Positions 45,016 through 54,000 of a stretch of DNA of 54,673 bases are shown here, piece after piece (position 1 is the first letter of the stretch; the number at the start of each line of letters is the position of its first letter). Origin of the DNA: an uncultured Victivallales bacterium (GTDB lineage Bacteria > Verrucomicrobiota > Lentisphaeria > Victivallales > UBA1829); NCBI GenBank assembly GCA_944390735.1, contig CALXRL010000091.1, positions 1 to 54,673 on the forward strand. The letters run 5' to 3'. Made by a program: the position numbers and the translations under genes. Under the pieces are notes generated by a model. That model searched no databases. It was given only the letters and a program-made list of their open reading frames with translations, and had not been told where the DNA came from.

Positions 45016-45360
45016 GACTCTTCCGCAGGATCGGGGAACATTCCCCGGACGGGGGAACGGGAATCGGAAGCAATGAATCTTCTCCGATTTTCTTTCCGCT
45101 TTTTCGTCTTTTTGTGAATGGCCGTCCAGTCGCACCGGGGGAAAATGAATTCCCGGCGGGTCTGCGCAAGGTTTTCCCTTCATTTTCCCGGGACGGGCGG
45201 TCGGAAGGGGGGCTTTCTGCCGGGATGCCGGTTCGAATTCGAGCCGGATCCCCGATCGGACGGATGGGAGCCGAAGTCTGCGGAGAGTTTCCCGTCCGAT
45301 TCCCGGATGAAACGGCCCGGAGAGACCGGGGAAGAGGGGATGGTTCCCCCTCCCATGCCG
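45016..45360. other. Intergenic region between convergent genes, no gene seen
   Basis: A 345-bp stretch between the M20 peptidase and the GH5-like gene. No supported gene, and no terminator with a T run. It holds a near-perfect 20-bp palindrome (45228-45247, centred on TTCGAATTCGA) of unknown meaning and a short CGGGG/CCCCG hairpin near 45032. Confidence 0.4.
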
Positions 45361-46896
45361 TCATTTTCCCTTTTCCGTGAAAATCCGCTTTTCCGTCCTG
45401 TTTTTCTGAAACGCGTCCAGAAGAACCCGTTTCCGTTTTGTCATGCCGGTTTTCCGTTCTCTGTCCATGGGATCTTCATTGTGTTCGACGCTCCAGACGT
45501 CGCTTTCACGAAACGCATGAAAACACCAGGTCCAGCCGTACTCCTCGAACAGCGAAATCATATCCCGCAGAAGCTCGTCCGCTCCGGGGGCCCAGCGGAC
45601 ACAGCCGAATTCTCCCACAAAAATCTTCGCTCCGGTCTTCACCTGAAAAGGACGGACTTTTCTTTCCAGACGTTCCCGCAACGCTTGCTTGTTGAATTTT
45701 CCGCCCGGATAGGAGAGATACTGCTTCTTCGTCCGGTCCAGCTGATGCGTGATCTCTCCGGGAAAGTAGATGTGAACACTGTAAAAAATGTTCGGATAGG
45801 GATAGATCGGCAGATACTCCAGCATTTCCTCTCCGCCCAGTCCTTCCGGTTCCACAATGATCGGGGTTTCCGGATCCAGTTCCCGAATCGTCTGAATGAT
45901 CTTTCCGGCGAACTCCGGATAGGCCGGATCCCCGGGCGAAAGAACCCGGCTGTGCGGCTCGTTCAGAATATCATATCCCCAGAGCGCCGGATGACCCTGG
46001 AACCGTTTCACGGTCTTCCGCCAGAAGGCAATGACGGCATCGCGTCCCTCCTTTGTCCCCATCAGAAGAGGTAGTCCGCCTCCGGCATGCAGGTCGATCA
46101 CCAGTTTGATCCCGTACTTTTCCGACAGCGCAAGAGCTTTCTCCACCTGATCCAGATAGCGATCCAGCAGGGTAACGCATTCCGCGACATTCCTGCGGGT
46201 TCCGACATTCAGCTGCCAGCGGATCAGATTCGCTCCCCAGCGCCGCAGTTCCGCAAAATCCTCCTCTCTGGGAACGAACGGCGACATCACTCCGCGGCGG
46301 ACCGGAAACTCCCGCGTGTAACGAGCCTGCGGAACCGGATTTTGTTTCAGCGTGGAGACCAGCGCCTTTCCCGCCTTCAGAATCCGGATGTTCCGGAACT
46401 GAATCTCCCCGCTGACATTGTTCAAGCCGAGAGAGAGCTTTCCTTTCGTCACTCCATGAAACAGATGAATCTTGTTTCCGGCAAGAAACCACTCCGTCGT
46501 CCCGAAATACGGGACCTTGTTTCCGTAAAGAATCCGGGGATCGTGCACCGCTCCCTCATAGGGAAACAGGAGCCGAAACTGAACCCCCTCCCATTTCGAT
46601 TTCGGATGGCGGGCCACATGGGTCATTTTAACCTCTCCCTGAATCTCCACCTGGAGTCCGTCCATCTTCCATTTCTGAAAATCCAGCGGAATCTCCACGA
46701 AATGCCGCCCGGTATCTCCGGGGGAAACTTTGATCCGGAGGATATGATTGTGTTCAAAATCCTGAATGATGGAGGCTCCCGGACATTTCCGGACCATTTC
46801 CTGCATGGCCGGACTGGAGAAATCCGCCTGCCAGAGCAGATCGGATGCGGCGGCGGCAAATGGCGCAAGCAGACAGCATAAAACTTTTTTCCACAT
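45361..46896 (-). CDS. Secreted GH5-like glycoside hydrolase
   Basis: A 511-residue secreted enzyme predicted to cut beta-linked polysaccharide. A signal peptide covers about residues 1-17. An N-terminal beta-rich carbohydrate-binding-like region (about 20-190) precedes the TIM barrel (about 205-490). The acid/base Glu313 lies in YDILNEPHSR and the nucleophile Glu429 in IFVGEFG; GIKLVIDLHAGGG is the usual third-strand motif. The substrate cannot be read. It is 89 bp downstream of the pseudopilin gene on the same strand and belongs to the same unit; the C-terminus ends in a short basic tail. Confidence 0.88.
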   Translation of the reverse strand: MWKKVLCCLLAPFAAAASDLLWQADFSSPAMQEMVRKCPGASIIQDFEHNHILRIKVSPGDTGRHFVEIPLDFQKWKMDGLQVEIQGEVKMTHVARHPKSKWEGVQFRLLFPYEGAVHDPRILYGNKVPYFGTTEWFLAGNKIHLFHGVTKGKLSLGLNNVSGEIQFRNIRILKAGKALVSTLKQNPVPQARYTREFPVRRGVMSPFVPREEDFAELRRWGANLIRWQLNVGTRRNVAECVTLLDRYLDQVEKALALSEKYGIKLVIDLHAGGGLPLLMGTKEGRDAVIAFWRKTVKRFQGHPALWGYDILNEPHSRVLSPGDPAYPEFAGKIIQTIRELDPETPIIVEPEGLGGEEMLEYLPIYPYPNIFYSVHIYFPGEITHQLDRTKKQYLSYPGGKFNKQALRERLERKVRPFQVKTGAKIFVGEFGCVRWAPGADELLRDMISLFEEYGWTWCFHAFRESDVWSVEHNEDPMDRERKTGMTKRKRVLLDAFQKNRTEKRIFTEKGK

Positions 46897-46985
46897 AAAG
46901 ATGGGATCCTTTCTTCTTCAGTTCAGATGGTTTCCCGGAACAGGGAAGTCCGGTTTATTTTTACAAATTCCGTTCTTTCGTTCTG

Positions 46986-47777
46986 TCAGTGTTTCACCAC
47001 GTAATAGAAGTCCGCGGGCTTTCCGTTGTATCCTCCGGGTTTCTTCCCCGCGACGAAAAACGCCTGACGGTTGGACGAGGCGTGCATATCCAGCCAGAGC
47101 GTATTCAAACTCCGGCTGTGAATGTTGCTGATGACCACTTCCGGTCCTCCGACGCTCTCCCGTTTGAACGGCGTGATGACATAGGCATGAAGACTTTCGT
47201 TATTCGTCCAGTAATTCATGACATCCTGAAACAGCACCGTTTCGCTGATCTGCTTCATGCCGCTGACCGGAATCGCCTGGGTGCCGTAGTTGCTGATCGT
47301 TCCCGTTTCATTGTTGATCATATAGGCGAGTCCGCTGATGTAGTGAATGGATGCGTTGATTCCGATTCCTCCGTCATAGCCTTTTTCCGAAAACGTATGC
47401 CCGAATCCTTTCCAGGACGGACAGCGGAAGACTCCCTGATTGATTCCATTGAATCCATGCTTCAGATATTTCGCTCTCCGCTGAATGTACGGGTCCAGAA
47501 GCACTTTCCATTCGTAGGGCGGATGGTTGTCAAAGCTCTCCTGCACAAAGGGAACCCAGTCCTTCGAGTCCTGCATATATTCTGCCGCGGCCAGGCCCAG
47601 GGTCTTCTGATTGGAAAGACATTGGACCGAAAACGCTTTTTCCCGCGCATTGTTCAGGGCGGGAAGCAGCAATGCTGCTAAAATTGCAATAATTGTAATA
47701 ACAACCAGAAGTTCTATCAATGTGAAATTTCTAAATTGTTTCCATGAAGGGTACGGGGGGTCCGAAAGAATAGTCAT
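46986..47777 (-). CDS. Pseudopilin with H-X9-D type C-terminus
   Basis: A 263-residue type II secretion/pilin-like protein. The prepilin helix is [20 protein letters not shown] after an 18-residue leader. The C-terminal motif is H-X9-D with [12 protein letters not shown], so the usual DG is DM here. GGAGA nine bases upstream marks the start at 47777. It comes before the GH5-like gene and after the LacI gene on the same strand. Confidence 0.9.
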   Translation of the reverse strand: MTILSDPPYPSWKQFRNFTLIELLVVITIIAILAALLLPALNNAREKAFSVQCLSNQKTLGLAAAEYMQDSKDWVPFVQESFDNHPPYEWKVLLDPYIQRRAKYLKHGFNGINQGVFRCPSWKGFGHTFSEKGYDGGIGINASIHYISGLAYMINNETGTISNYGTQAIPVSGMKQISETVLFQDVMNYWTNNESLHAYVITPFKRESVGGPEVVISNIHSRSLNTLWLDMHASSNRQAFFVAGKKPGGYNGKPADFYYVVKH

Positions 47778-47816
47778 TGCTGCACGTCTCCTTTTTTGAT
47801 ATTGTTTCTGTTTACT

Positions 47817-47830
47817 GCAACGTTATAATC
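47817..47830. promoter_or_regulatory. Candidate half-operator upstream of the pseudopilin-GH5 unit
   Basis: AACGTTATAAT at 47819-47829 matches the right half and core of the perfect palindrome found at the LacI gene's own promoter; the left half differs. It lies about 40 bp upstream of the pseudopilin start. I saw no clear -35/-10 pair next to it. Confidence 0.4.
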
Positions 47831-47909
47831 ATGATGCTGTTTCTCAACCGGTGAGGGGAAAGGGGGACAGGATTTTCCTGTGCGGTTCCCGGGAGGAGAA
47901 GCAGGAATT

Positions 47910-48971
47910 CTAGTTTCCGGTTCGCCTTCGCTTTCGTTCCGACGGGACGCCCGATGCGGAAGACCCGGGGGGACGGCCCACGGATTCCCCCGCATGAATG
48001 GAGGGGGGAACCGTTTGAACGACAGGATCGTTGTTTTTCCGGGAAAGCGAGTCATGGATCAGGAGCGCGGCTTTCTGGCCCAGTTCAAAGAAATGCTGAT
48101 CCATGCTGACCAGTCCGGGAGACATGGAATCGCAGAAGCGAAGAGCGCCATATCCCATGACGGAAAGGTCCTCCGGAATGGAAATGCCGAGACGCTGGGC
48201 CTTCATCATCAGTTCCAGCGCGATGAAGTCCGAAAAGCAGCAGACCGCTGTCGGCATGGAGTCCGGCGCTGTTCTGATTTTTTTCAGATACTCCTCCAGC
48301 TGTTCCGGCTGGTCCAAGTTCCATTCCGGAACGATTCGGCAATGGTGTTTCTTCATTCCCTGTATGAATCCCTGACGGCGCAGTCTTGCGAATTCCCAGC
48401 GGTTCATGGGATGGGAAACATATCCGATTCTCCGATGTCCCATTGTGTAGAGATAGTCCACCATTTTCACCGTCCCTTCGATGGAATCGGAGACCACGGC
48501 GACCTGGACCGGTTTTTTCGGAATGCGGTCCACGCAGGCCACCGGAATTCCGAGCGCATTCGCCTGTTCCAGAAAATAATCGCACTCCGGCAGGGCCGCA
48601 TGAAGAATGATGGCTTCCGGCCGCATGCCCAGAACCTCGTAATAGAGTCGATGACTTTCCTCGGGATCCTGCATGATTTCATAGAATCTGCAGTAAAAGC
48701 CGAGCTGCTGTGCCTGATGCACAACGCCGGAAAAAATCTGCATGATGTAATCATTGTGTTCCGGAGCCAGAAACGAGAAAATCCGCGTTTTTCCGCTCTG
48801 CATCTGCGAGGCAAGGAGATTGCGGCAGTAGCCCAGTTTTTTGGCGCTGTTCAGAACCTTTTCCCGTGTCGCGTCCGACACCTTCAGCTGATCGGCCCGT
48901 CTTCCCAGCACAATGGAGACCGTGGAAACACTGACATTGGCGTCTTCCGCAATTTTCTTGATTGTCACCAT
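47910..48971 (-). CDS. LacI family transcription regulator (unit 2)
   Basis: A 353-residue repressor type. HTH: TIKKIAEDANVSVSTVSIVL; sugar-binding core with MVDYLYTMGHRRIGYVSH and the effector motif PEDLSVMGYG. Start chosen at 48971 with GGAG nine bases upstream, since the frame's first ATG (48986) has no ribosome site. It is upstream of, and in line with, the pseudopilin-GH5 pair. A palindrome over its own promoter suggests autorepression. The tail is Pro/Ser/Arg rich. Confidence 0.9.
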   Translation of the reverse strand: MVTIKKIAEDANVSVSTVSIVLGRRADQLKVSDATREKVLNSAKKLGYCRNLLASQMQSGKTRIFSFLAPEHNDYIMQIFSGVVHQAQQLGFYCRFYEIMQDPEESHRLYYEVLGMRPEAIILHAALPECDYFLEQANALGIPVACVDRIPKKPVQVAVVSDSIEGTVKMVDYLYTMGHRRIGYVSHPMNRWEFARLRRQGFIQGMKKHHCRIVPEWNLDQPEQLEEYLKKIRTAPDSMPTAVCCFSDFIALELMMKAQRLGISIPEDLSVMGYGALRFCDSMSPGLVSMDQHFFELGQKAALLIHDSLSRKNNDPVVQTVPPSIHAGESVGRPPGSSASGVPSERKRRRTGN

Positions 48972-48989
48972 CCGTGGGAACTCCATGTT

Positions 48990-49005
48990 ATTATAACGTT
49001 ATAAT
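48990..49005. promoter_or_regulatory. Perfect 16-bp palindromic operator over the LacI promoter
   Basis: ATTATAACGTTATAAT is a perfect palindrome with a central CG, typical of LacI-family operators. It overlaps the -10 end and transcript start of the regulator's own promoter, so binding would block it. Confidence 0.7.
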
Positions 49006-49032
49006 TATATCACAGCTCCCTGTTTTTGTCAA
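49004..49032 (-). promoter_or_regulatory. Consensus sigma-70 promoter of the LacI gene (unit 2)
   Basis: The minus strand has TTGACA (49027-49032), a 17-bp spacer and TATAAT (49004-49009), a perfect consensus match. The palindrome at 48990-49005 overlaps it on the downstream side. Confidence 0.88.
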
Positions 49033-49093
49033 GATGGGGAGTGGAAAAAAGAGAGGATTTTCTCCGGAGATCCTGGGGAGGGAAAAAGGGTTC

Positions 49094-50098
49094 TCAGGGT
49101 TCTTTTCCGGGGAACGCGAGGGAAGAGGAGTCGTTTTGAAAGAGGTCCCGGACCGACTCCCGGACGATCAGTTTATAATCGATTTCCCGGTCTGAAAGAT
49201 CTTTTTCTCCGAGCATCATTTTTTCAAGCAGATCGAACGACGCTTCCGCCAGAGCGGGAAAGTTCTGCGCAATCGTTGTATGCCGGGGAGTGCAGAAGCG
49301 GGAAAAACGATTCTCATAACTGATCAGGGAGAGATCCTCCGGAATTCGTTTTCCGAACAGGGAAAGAGCGTGCACCACCGACATGGTGAGATCCTCCCCG
49401 CCGGCCAGCAGTGCGGTACACCGTTTTTTCAGCAGCATGCTGATTGCTTCCTCCAGAGGCAGATCATTGGAAAAAAACTGAATTGCGCACGAGTTGCGGA
49501 TTCCCAGGGATTCCGTGATGTTCCGGAATGCTTCACTGCGCAGATTGCTGTTGACCACATTGCGAGTCTCCATATAATGGAGAAATCCGATTCTGGTATG
49601 ATGGTTCCGGTAGAAATGTTCCACCGCCAGCTGGATGCCGTGCTTCTCATTGGAATGGACCGAGTAGACCTGTTCAAGATGGTTCCCGATATCGTTGAAA
49701 CAGACCAGGGGAATGTTTTTCATATTCGGGAACTGGTAGCAGACCTCTTTCAAATAGTCGAAAGAGACGGCTCCGGAAATGAGGGTTTCGCTGAGCAGTC
49801 CGATGTCCTCCCGGGAGATCATCAGGCAGCCGTAGCCTTTTTCCCAGGCCTTTTTCCGGATGCTGTCCATGACCTGTGCGCTGTACAGACCGATTTCGGG
49901 AACCTGGATTGTGGGCAGAATCAGAGCAATCACCCGTCTTTTCCCGCTTCGGACATCATACCCGAGCCGGTGAACTGCCGCCAGAATCCTTTTCCGGACC
50001 GGAGCCGCCACGCCGGGAATATCATTCAGACAGCGCGAGACACTGGAGATGGAGGTCCCCGCCTCCCTTGCCACGTCACGGATATTGATCGTTTTCAT
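49094..50098 (-). CDS. LacI family transcription regulator (unit 3)
   Basis: A 334-residue repressor type. HTH: NIRDVAREAGTSISSVSRCLN; core with AVEHFYRNHHTRIGFLHY and EDLSLISYENRFSRFCTPRH, then DYKLIVRESV near the end. GGGAG precedes the ATG at 50098. It is divergent from the unit 3 pseudopilin and GH genes, with a 188-bp shared control region. Confidence 0.92.
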   Translation of the reverse strand: MKTINIRDVAREAGTSISSVSRCLNDIPGVAAPVRKRILAAVHRLGYDVRSGKRRVIALILPTIQVPEIGLYSAQVMDSIRKKAWEKGYGCLMISREDIGLLSETLISGAVSFDYLKEVCYQFPNMKNIPLVCFNDIGNHLEQVYSVHSNEKHGIQLAVEHFYRNHHTRIGFLHYMETRNVVNSNLRSEAFRNITESLGIRNSCAIQFFSNDLPLEEAISMLLKKRCTALLAGGEDLTMSVVHALSLFGKRIPEDLSLISYENRFSRFCTPRHTTIAQNFPALAEASFDLLEKMMLGEKDLSDREIDYKLIVRESVRDLFQNDSSSLAFPGKEP

Positions 50099-50119
50099 CT
50101 GGAACTCCCTTCTGCTTTC

Positions 50120-50147
50120 AAGATAACGGATTCATACGAAAAATCAA
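50120..50147 (-). promoter_or_regulatory. Promoter of the LacI gene (unit 3)
   Basis: The minus strand has TTGATT (50142-50147), a 16-bp spacer and TATCTT (50120-50125). A perfect inverted repeat AAATC-AA-GATTT (50141-50152) covers the -35, a candidate operator. Confidence 0.45.
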
Positions 50148-50171
50148 GATTTGTTTCATGTTTTGTTTCAT
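50148..50171. repeat. 12-bp tandem direct repeat in divergent control region
   Basis: GATTTGTTTCAT (50148-50159) is followed directly by GTTTTGTTTCAT (50160-50171), with one mismatch, and a weaker third copy follows. The 12-bp period is close to one helical turn, which suits binding on one face. It lies between the two divergent promoters and could be an activator or repressor site. Confidence 0.5.
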
Positions 50172-50210
50172 ATTTTTCCATATTTGCAGTTTGATGAAGA
50201 GAAAAAGCTC

Positions 50211-50239
50211 TTGTCAAAGGGGCTGATTTTTGCTATAAT
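50211..50239 (+). promoter_or_regulatory. Strong sigma-70 promoter of the unit 3 pseudopilin-GH operon
   Basis: TTGTCA (50211-50216), a 17-bp spacer and a consensus TATAAT (50234-50239), 47 bp upstream of the start at 50287. Confidence 0.85.
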
Positions 50240-50286
50240 TATCCAAAAAGGAAGAACCCGGAAACGGCGGAAAGGAAACAAAACGA

Positions 50287-51012
50287 ATGATGACTCCCTC
50301 TCAGAAAAGGACTCTGAACGCAGAGTCGGGAAAAGGGAGATTCCGGAAGCGGAATTTTTCCATGATAGAACTTCTTGTTGTGATTGCAATCATAGCTATT
50401 CTTGCCGGAATTCTGCTTCCGGCATTGAATTCCGCGCGCAAAAAGGCGAAAAGCATCGCCTGCATCAACACATTGAAAACCTGCTCTCTGAAAATGACCT
50501 TCTACGCCGACAGCTGGGAGGATTCCCTTCCGGCAGTCGCCGACTCGGACGGCCGGACCTGGAGCTTTCTTCTCGGAGCAAAACAGCCTTCCCTGATCTG
50601 GAAGTTCGAGGGGTATTCGGACTATCGCTGTCCTTATGAAATCATCGGATCGGATACCACTGCCGCAAGATATTTCACTTACGGAATGAACTGTTATTTG
50701 AAAGACGGCGGACAATGGGCGATTGATTATTATCCCAAACGCACCCAGATTGGAAAAAAGGGCGGTGCCTGGGTTCCGAAAGGGGTCCCTTCTTCCATTC
50801 TGCTGCTGGCCGATACGCTGACCACAGGACGCACGGAACAGCATTACATGATGAACAGCACCGGCGGCGCGATTCATCTTCGTCACAACAATCTGGCCAA
50901 CGGACTGATGCTCGATGGCAGTGCTCAGTCGCTTGGCGTCGGAGCGCTTTCCACCCGGTGCAAGGGGTCTGGAAATGTCATGACCGAAACCATGGATCTC
51001 TTCACGTTCTGA
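50287..51012 (+). CDS. Pseudopilin with H-X9-DG C-terminus
   Basis: A 241-residue type II secretion/pilin-like protein. The prepilin helix follows a 23-residue basic leader: [18 protein letters not shown], with Ser-Met in place of the usual Thr-Leu before Ile-Glu. The C-terminal motif is H-X9-DG (HNNLANGLMLDG). The GH gene follows after 36 bp, and a LacI gene is divergent. Confidence 0.9.
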   Translation: MMTPSQKRTLNAESGKGRFRKRNFSMIELLVVIAIIAILAGILLPALNSARKKAKSIACINTLKTCSLKMTFYADSWEDSLPAVADSDGRTWSFLLGAKQPSLIWKFEGYSDYRCPYEIIGSDTTAARYFTYGMNCYLKDGGQWAIDYYPKRTQIGKKGGAWVPKGVPSSILLLADTLTTGRTEQHYMMNSTGGAIHLRHNNLANGLMLDGSAQSLGVGALSTRCKGSGNVMTETMDLFTF

Positions 51013-51048
51013 CGTGATTCATTGAACTGACATAAGGAATATACTGAA

Positions 51049-54000
51049 ATGAAACAAATGATTGCTCTGCTGTTTTTCTGTCTGGCCGGAACGGTTCCGA
51101 GTTTCGCGCAGCCTTCCGTCTCCAACATCCGTCTGATTCCCGGGGGAATCGAAGTCGTGGAACGGGAGAATGCCGCAACCGCGGCCTTTGATCCCGGTCA
51201 GCGTCTGAAACACGAGGATCAGCGTGTGCTGATTGATTTTATGGATCTTGCCGGTTCTCCGCGGGCAGGAAAACTGAAAATGGATCCGAAAACGTCTTTG
51301 CAGGAAGGTCCCGTCGAAGTCGGAAGGGAAAAAGCTCTTTTTCTCTATTCTTCCCGCGTGGAAAAAACGGGGGCGAATCAGTTCCGCTTCACGTTCCGGA
51401 TCCGGAGGGAGCAGTCGGAAAACGTGAAGGAAACATTTGTCAGTCTCCGTCTGAACCGGGCTCTCCAGGATGTCCCGCTGACGCTGACGGTGGAGAATTC
51501 CGAGGGGAAGTTCTGGAACAGCAAGCTGATTTTTCCTCGAAAACACCGGGGCGGCTGGATCTGGTCAAGCGCGGAGAAACAGAAGGTACGTTCCATTCGG
51601 ATTCCGCTGCATCGCGGAGAGCTGGTCGTTCAAGGGGTGACGGCTCCGGCGATGGCGTGCAAATACGGGCCGAACACGGGGAATCTCCGGCTGTATCTGG
51701 ATCGGGGAAACATAAGCGGAACCGGAGCGGAACTGACAATCTCCTACGAACCCTATCGCTCGGAATTTCTGAATTTGAGGCCGCTCATGAACATGGGCTT
51801 CCGTGACGACACCCCCGATGACAGGAAGGGCGGCTGGACCGATCAGGGCCCTGAAAACGATCTGCATATGATGAAGAGCGGCAGACGGGTTTTTGTCAAT
51901 GTGCCGTTCGAGGTGGTGGATCCGGCGGAGAACAAAGGAAAATCGGTTCTGGCGCTGGCCGGGGCAGAGCGTCCGTATTTTGCGGAGAAAGCACTTGTTC
52001 CGGGAGAGGGGAGGCGCTTCCGCTGGATCTATCTGCTTCATGCCGACGCGTGGGGAAAGAAAAAGGAGGTCGGGACTCTTCAGGTGAACTATCAGGATGG
52101 CGGGAACAGCCGCTTTTCCATCGTGGACGGACGCGATGTGGCAAACTGGTGGGCCCCGAAATCGGTTCTCAACGCCGCGGTTGCCTGGAAAGGGCAGAAC
52201 CGCAATGCGTTTCTCGGCCTTTACATCAGTCGTTTTCGGGTGCAGGACAAACCGATTCGTTCGCTGGAGCTGATCTCTTCGAAGCAGTCGGTCTGGCTGA
52301 TTCTGGCGATGTCCGGGGTTCGCGCGGAGGATCTGCCGTTTCCTCCGGTGGACGCCGAGGCGGTGGAAGTTCCGATCGTCCTGGACAGACGCGACTGGCG
52401 CGAATACTCGCTGACCGTGCGGAAAAAACAGCCTGTCCGCGACAGTGCTCTGGATTTTTCATTCCTGCTGGATGCTCCCGCCGGGAAATACGGATTTCTC
52501 AAAAGCGAAGGGGAAAATTTCGTCTTCGAGCAGCGTCCCGGCGTTCCGGTCCACTTCAACGGAGCCAACCTCTGCGGGGAGATTGCAACAAGATACACAA
52601 AAGAGGAAGCGGAACGTCTTGCGGAACAGATCGCTTCGCTCGGAATCAATGCGGTTCGGCTGCACCATTTCGACAGCGATCTTGTCGATTCCCGGAAAAA
52701 GGACGGGTCCGTCGATCCGGAACGTCTGGATCATCTGCACTATCTTGTGTACGCGATGAAAAAGCGCGGAATCTATGTCACGCTGGATCTCTACACGATC
52801 CGCACCACCGGTTTTCCGGAGAAATTCAGGAACATGTTTGATGTCAAGAGCCGCATGGTTTTTTCCGCCACGCTGCGCGGCAACCTGATGAATTTTGCCC
52901 GCACGATGCTCACGCCCGTGAATCCCTATACCGGAGTTGCGCTTAAAGATGATCCGGCTCTGATTTTCATCGGTCTGATCAACGAGGATCCGATGATGAC
53001 CGTGCACGAACAGTATCAATATCCGAACAGCGATCTGGTCCGGCACCGGGCGATCCGCGAGAATTTCGAGTCGTGGTGCGCGGCTCGGAAGATTCCGGTT
53101 CCCGCGAAACCGGATCGGGAACTTTATGTTCGCTTTCTGAACGATCATCACATCCGCATTTACCGGGAGATGACCGATTCCCTCCGGAAAATGGGTGTGC
53201 GGCAGATGACTTCGGACATCTCCTGCACGGCGAACTCCATCACCGCGATTCCCCGGAAGACCTTTGATTATGTGGACAACCACTTTTATTTTTCCCATCC
53301 CGAGGCCCTTGGGAACGCCTGGAGTTTTCCGAGCCGCTACTCCGATGAGAGCATGACCACCGTTCTGTTTGACAACATGACCCGTGTCGTCGCCTCCCGC
53401 ATCAAAGACAAGCCGATGACGATTACCGAATTCAATTTCTGTGCGCCGAACGCGTATCGTCATGAAGGGGGACTTGCGATGGGAAGTCTTGCCGCGTTTC
53501 AGAACCTCGGAGGAATTTTTGTGTTCGATTACGCGGGCTATTCGTATAAGACGCGCTGGAACACGCTGAACCGGACCGGCGGACATCTCGGCTGGTTCGG
53601 TGTTTCCGTTGATCCGATCCGTCTTCTGACTCAGCGGATTCTTGCGCTTCTCTATCTTCGCGGGGACGTGAAACAGGCTCCAGCCAGCGAACAGGAACTC
53701 CTGACCATTACGCCGGAGGACTGCAAACTTCCGCAGGTTCAGAATTACTCCTTCTTCCGTCTGGCAAAGGAGGCGGAAATTCCGGCGAAGTTTCATACGC
53801 TTGCGTTTTATACGAAAATCGCGATGGATTCCGCGGATCGGGTTCCGTCGGGGAGCCGTTCGCTCCGCGAGGTGCTTTCCGACACCCCCCTGAGGATTCC
53901 GCGCAGAGGAAAAGGAATCTATCTGCCGGAACAGGGGAAAATTGTCAGTTCAACCGGAGAGATCGGCATTGAGGCAAGAACAAAAACGATCCGGGTTGTC

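Noticed and set aside
45032..45048. CGGGG/CCCCG hairpin after the M20 peptidase gene as a terminator
   Set aside because: No T run follows on either strand, so intrinsic termination is unlikely.
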